From an uncultured Alphaproteobacteria bacterium (lineage in GTDB: Bacteria > Pseudomonadota > Alphaproteobacteria > CAAHEQ01 > UBA3637), in NCBI GenBank assembly GCA_944391735.1, contig CALXUR010000002.1:66484-130483 (forward strand): DNA of 64,000 nt. The letters run 5' to 3'. The notes under the pieces were generated by a model. It did not search any database and had not been told where the DNA came from. It saw only the letters and a program-made list of their open reading frames with translations. Shown one piece after another: positions 60,865 through 64,000 of the stretch. The position numbers were made by a program, and so were the translations under genes. Position 1 is the stretch's first letter. Each line of letters opens with the position of its first letter.

Positions 60865-63668
60865 TTCAAACAATCTCATTATCGGACGATTTGGCGGAGC
60901 GGATTGCGGATTATGTTTTGCAAAAGGCCGGAGAAAACCCTTTTGAAACAGCCAAAGCACAAATTATCCTGCCGACACGGCGCGCTTGTCGAACGGTCAA
61001 AGAGGCTTTTTTAAGAAGAAGTTTAACAAAATCACTGTTATTGCCGCAGTTAACACCGCTTTATGAGTTGGATGATTTAGCGACGGATATTCCACCGGCC
61101 ATGCCCGCATTGGAAAGAACGTTGCTATTATCAAAGCTGTGCGTGAAAAAGCCAAATATCACAACACCGGATCAAGCCATCAAAATCGCGTTAAGTTTAG
61201 GAGCGTTATTGGATGAGTTTTATCAATTTGAAACCGATACAAGCAAATTGCAGGACTTGGTTCCTGATCCGGTTTTTGCGGAACATTGGAATGAAACGAT
61301 TGTGTTTTTGGATATTATCACGCGCATGTGGCCCCGTGTATTATCAGAACGTCAACAAATAGATGAAGTTGACCGGCGTATCCGCATGATTAATGCCTAT
61401 ACCGAACGATTAAAGAATCAGCACCCTTCCCTGTTGATTGCGGCAGGATTGGATGGCGGGTTGCCCGCAGTCAGAAGATTGATGCGTGTGATTGATTCGC
61501 TCCGTAACGGTATGATTTGGATGGACGGAGCGGATATCAGTCTATCGGAAGAGAATTTCAGAACTTTGCCGCAACATCATTATCAAAACAGCATACGACA
61601 GATTTTAGAGGCTGTGGGTCAAACGCCGAAAGACATTCATTTTGTTTCCAACCGGATAACGGCGCGGGAGAATTTGATTGTTGAAGCACTTAAACCGGAA
61701 TCCCGAACAGAAGAGTGGCGTGGTGCCGATTTATTACCGAATTGCCTTGACGGCGTGACGCGGATTGATTGTGACACCGTCAATGAGGAAGCATTGACGA
61801 TTGCTCTGTTGTTAAGGGGGGCTTTGGAGGAACCGGGAAAAACGGCGGCATTGGTGACACCGGACAGAAATCTGGCGCGGCGCGTTATTCTGGAGATGAA
61901 ACGATGGGGCGTAACATTGGATGATTCGGCCGGGACACCGCTTCCTCAAACGGATATCGGTATATATCTGCGTTTGTTGGCAATGGTCGGTGTCAATGGC
62001 GGTAAAGCTTCGGATATTCTGGCGTTGTTGAAACATCCTTTGAGCGCGGACGGACACAATCCCGTTTCTTTCAGACAAAGTGTCAGAAGTGCTGAAAAAA
62101 AAGCCAGGCGCGACAAGGAACCGTTCCAAATTGATTTAAAAACGGATTTAAGTGTATTTACGGATTTATTCCGTAACAATAATATTTTAACACCTTTCGG
62201 AGCCCTTTTAAAGGCTCATCTAACAGTTGCCGAAGCGTTGGGAACCAGTGCGGATAGAACGGGAACGGAGCGTTTGTGGAGTGACGAAGCCGGTTCGGTG
62301 GCGTTTGAATTTTTGACGACATTATTGGAAAAGGCGGATTTGATCGGAGATATAGAACCGGCTTTCTACCCCGAAATTTTAAATATGTTGTTAAACAGTA
62401 TCAGTGTCCGACCGCTTTACGGAATGCATCCCCGTTTGGATATTTTGGGGCCGATTGAAGCACGTTTCCATCACCCCGATATTTGTATTATCGGTGGGTT
62501 AAATGAGGGAACGTTTCCCGGTATCCCCGAGACAGGACCATGGTTGAACCGTCCGATGCGGCGGATTTTAGGATTGCCACCGATTGAATCCAAAACAGCC
62601 TCACTTTCAATGGATTTTGCACATTGTTTTTGCAGTCCGCGCGTTTACTTGACACGCGCCCGAAAATCAGATGGTGCGGAAACAATCCCATCCCGTTTTT
62701 TATCGCGTTTATCCGCGGTTCTGCAGGGATGCGGTATTCAGGAAAAAGTATTATCTGCCACTTGGTCAAAAGAATTAGACGCTCCTTTATCAACCGATAT
62801 AATTTGCCGCCCTGCCCCGCGGCCGCCGGTTGAGGCTCGTCCCAAGGCGTTATCGGTAACCCGAATTGAACTATGGATGCGAAACCCATATGCGATTTAC
62901 GCGCGGTATATTTTAGGTTTGTTTCCGTTAAATCCTTTAGAGAACGATCAAAAACAGCAAATATACGGTTCGGCCGTTCATCAGGTTTTAGAGCAATTTA
63001 TTCGTAAAAATCCGAACAATTGTGATAAACAAGAGTTAATCAGATTGGCTCGAAACATATTTAAAGAGAAGGGATTGACCGAAACGGATATGGCGTTTTA
63101 TTTGCCTCGTTTTGAACAGACGGCTGATTTTATAATTGAGCGTCAGAAAGAAACAAACGGGCAGATTAAAAAATCATTACCGGAACAAGGTGGATGTATC
63201 ACATTTGATGTTGCCGGTAAACCGTTTACGTTAACGGGAACAGCCGATCGTATTGATATTCTTAAAAACGGGACATTGCGATTAATTGATTATAAAACGG
63301 GTAGCGTTCCCACCTTAAGTGAGGTAGGGTCTGGATATGCGCCACAGTTGCCGCTGGAAGCATGTTTAATTGCGAAAGGTGGTGTAGAGGGGTTAACACC
63401 CCGGCCGTTTTCTCAAATAGCATATTGGAAATTATCTGCGCAAAAAGAAAAGTGTCAGGTAACCGATTTATTATCACAAAAGAACAAAAGTGCGAATGAC
63501 ATAATTCAAGAAAGCTTTGAGGGCTTGAAGACATTAATTCATGTTTTCAATCAACCGGAAACGCCGTATGAACCTTGTCCCGTGCCGGGGAAAGCACCGG
63601 AATACAATGATTATGAACACTTGTCCCGATCGGCCGAGTGGATGCATGAAGAAGGAGGAGAAGAATGA
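60861..63668 (+). CDS. addB: Double-strand break repair protein AddB
   Basis: A 935-aa inactivated-helicase/nuclease subunit of the AddAB recombination complex. The C-terminal RecB-family nuclease is visible: LRLIDYKTGSVP and upstream GTADRIDI supply the metal-binding Asp, Glu/Asp and Lys. The central CIIGGLNEGTFPGIPETGPWLNRPMRRILGL is an AddB signature. Start at 60861 overlaps murU. A usual Fe-S Cys motif is not obvious. Confidence 0.93.
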   Translation: MIQTISLSDDLAERIADYVLQKAGENPFETAKAQIILPTRRACRTVKEAFLRRSLTKSLLLPQLTPLYELDDLATDIPPAMPALERTLLLSKLCVKKPNITTPDQAIKIALSLGALLDEFYQFETDTSKLQDLVPDPVFAEHWNETIVFLDIITRMWPRVLSERQQIDEVDRRIRMINAYTERLKNQHPSLLIAAGLDGGLPAVRRLMRVIDSLRNGMIWMDGADISLSEENFRTLPQHHYQNSIRQILEAVGQTPKDIHFVSNRITARENLIVEALKPESRTEEWRGADLLPNCLDGVTRIDCDTVNEEALTIALLLRGALEEPGKTAALVTPDRNLARRVILEMKRWGVTLDDSAGTPLPQTDIGIYLRLLAMVGVNGGKASDILALLKHPLSADGHNPVSFRQSVRSAEKKARRDKEPFQIDLKTDLSVFTDLFRNNNILTPFGALLKAHLTVAEALGTSADRTGTERLWSDEAGSVAFEFLTTLLEKADLIGDIEPAFYPEILNMLLNSISVRPLYGMHPRLDILGPIEARFHHPDICIIGGLNEGTFPGIPETGPWLNRPMRRILGLPPIESKTASLSMDFAHCFCSPRVYLTRARKSDGAETIPSRFLSRLSAVLQGCGIQEKVLSATWSKELDAPLSTDIICRPAPRPPVEARPKALSVTRIELWMRNPYAIYARYILGLFPLNPLENDQKQQIYGSAVHQVLEQFIRKNPNNCDKQELIRLARNIFKEKGLTETDMAFYLPRFEQTADFIIERQKETNGQIKKSLPEQGGCITFDVAGKPFTLTGTADRIDILKNGTLRLIDYKTGSVPTLSEVGSGYAPQLPLEACLIAKGGVEGLTPRPFSQIAYWKLSAQKEKCQVTDLLSQKNKSANDIIQESFEGLKTLIHVFNQPETPYEPCPVPGKAPEYNDYEHLSRSAEWMHEEGGEE

Positions 63669-64000
63669 TTGATGTGAATAAAACGCAACGACAAGCCAGC
63701 AATCCCCTATCCTCTGTTTGGGTATCGGCATCTGCCGGATCCGGAAAAACAAAGGTATTATCGGATCGAGTTTTAAATCTGTTGTTGTTAAACGGAAAGC
63801 CGGAAAAATTATTATGCCTGACCTTTACAAAAGCGGCCGCCGCCGAAATGGCCAACCGCGTTACCGGTATTTTAAAAAACTGGGCTGTTTGTTCGGATGA
63901 AGAATTAGCGTCACATATTGAAAATTTAACGGGTGAAACGCCGGAAGAGGAAACACTGGTTCGCGCCAGAAGATTATTTGCCGAGGTTTTGGAAACGCCG
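63665..64000 (+). CDS. addA: Double-strand break repair helicase AddA (partial)
   Basis: The first 112 residues of the UvrD-like helicase/nuclease AddA; open to the window end. Walker A VSASAGSGKTKVLSDRVLNLLL (residues 20-41) and motif Ia LCLTFTKAAAAEMANRV are clear. ATGA overlap with addB. Confidence 0.95.
   Translation, partial: MIDVNKTQRQASNPLSSVWVSASAGSGKTKVLSDRVLNLLLLNGKPEKLLCLTFTKAAAAEMANRVTGILKNWAVCSDEELASHIENLTGETPEEETLVRARRLFAEVLETP

Overview
The window looks like the chromosome of an anaerobic, probably gut-associated alphaproteobacterium with moderate-to-low GC. Pointers to Alphaproteobacteria are a PopZ-like polar organizer gene beside tolC, a secB / Tim44-like / mltA / smr cluster, a tsaE-amgK-murU-addB-addA run, and a valyl-tRNA synthetase of the archaeal-like type known from Rickettsiales and Holosporales. 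Anaerobic life is suggested by an [FeFe]-hydrogenase and by an F-type ATPase operon in the order atpD-C-Q-R-B, the signature of the Na+-translocating N-ATPase family. The lineage assignment is inference from gene content, not from a marker search.

Layout. 1-8.5 kb: left-running N-ATPase operon (cut by the window edge) and tyrS, then right-running accB-accC-hydrogenase and a small membrane protein behind a possible attenuator. 8.5-12.5 kb: accessory patch with a small P-loop kinase, tRNA-Thr, a frameshifted cysteine-rich gene and a large prepilin-like cysteine-rich gene whose leader has been lengthened by palindromic repeats. 12.6-32.8 kb: mostly housekeeping (valS, tolC, popZ, comF, nfo, endA, mltB-like, rlpA, dac, tmk, holB, tatD, an MBL-fold gene, an adenylate-kinase-like gene) plus several uncharacterised proteins and tRNA-Val, -Asn, -Cys and -Ser. 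32.75-33.4 kb: gene-free AT-rich DNA with three tandem DnaA boxes, followed by a frameshifted HELEH metallopeptidase-like gene. 34.2-38.1 kb: serS, a site-2 protease, nagZ and a SPOR-domain protein.

38.3-49.2 kb is an integrative element in the 3' end of tRNA-Leu(TAA), bounded by a 17-bp att repeat (38329-38345 and 49211-49227). It carries a tyrosine integrase, a zinc-ribbon protein, a C5 DNA methyltransferase, an HUH-type Rep with two overlapping or adjacent micro-ORFs, a Fic protein with a repeat-flanked promoter, a serine recombinase and small unknowns. Inside it lies a block that reads like host DNA (a broken uvrC and a second prepilin-like gene with near-identical 50-51-residue cysteine-rich tandem repeats), bracketed by fragments of other genes, including the start of an adenine methyltransferase.

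49.4-64 kb: an AbiE-type toxin-antitoxin pair just outside the element, a nitroreductase, alr, tRNA-Gln, an unknown gene, trxA, tsaD, smr, mltA, a Tim44-like gene, secB, a membrane-anchored nuclease, tsaE, amgK, murU, addB and the start of addA. Peptidoglycan turnover and recycling is well represented (mltA, mltB-like, rlpA, dac, nagZ, amgK, murU). The most unusual content is the family of cysteine-rich prepilin-like proteins (three loci: one broken, one with a repeat-built leader, one with a DNA-level repeat array next to a serine recombinase).
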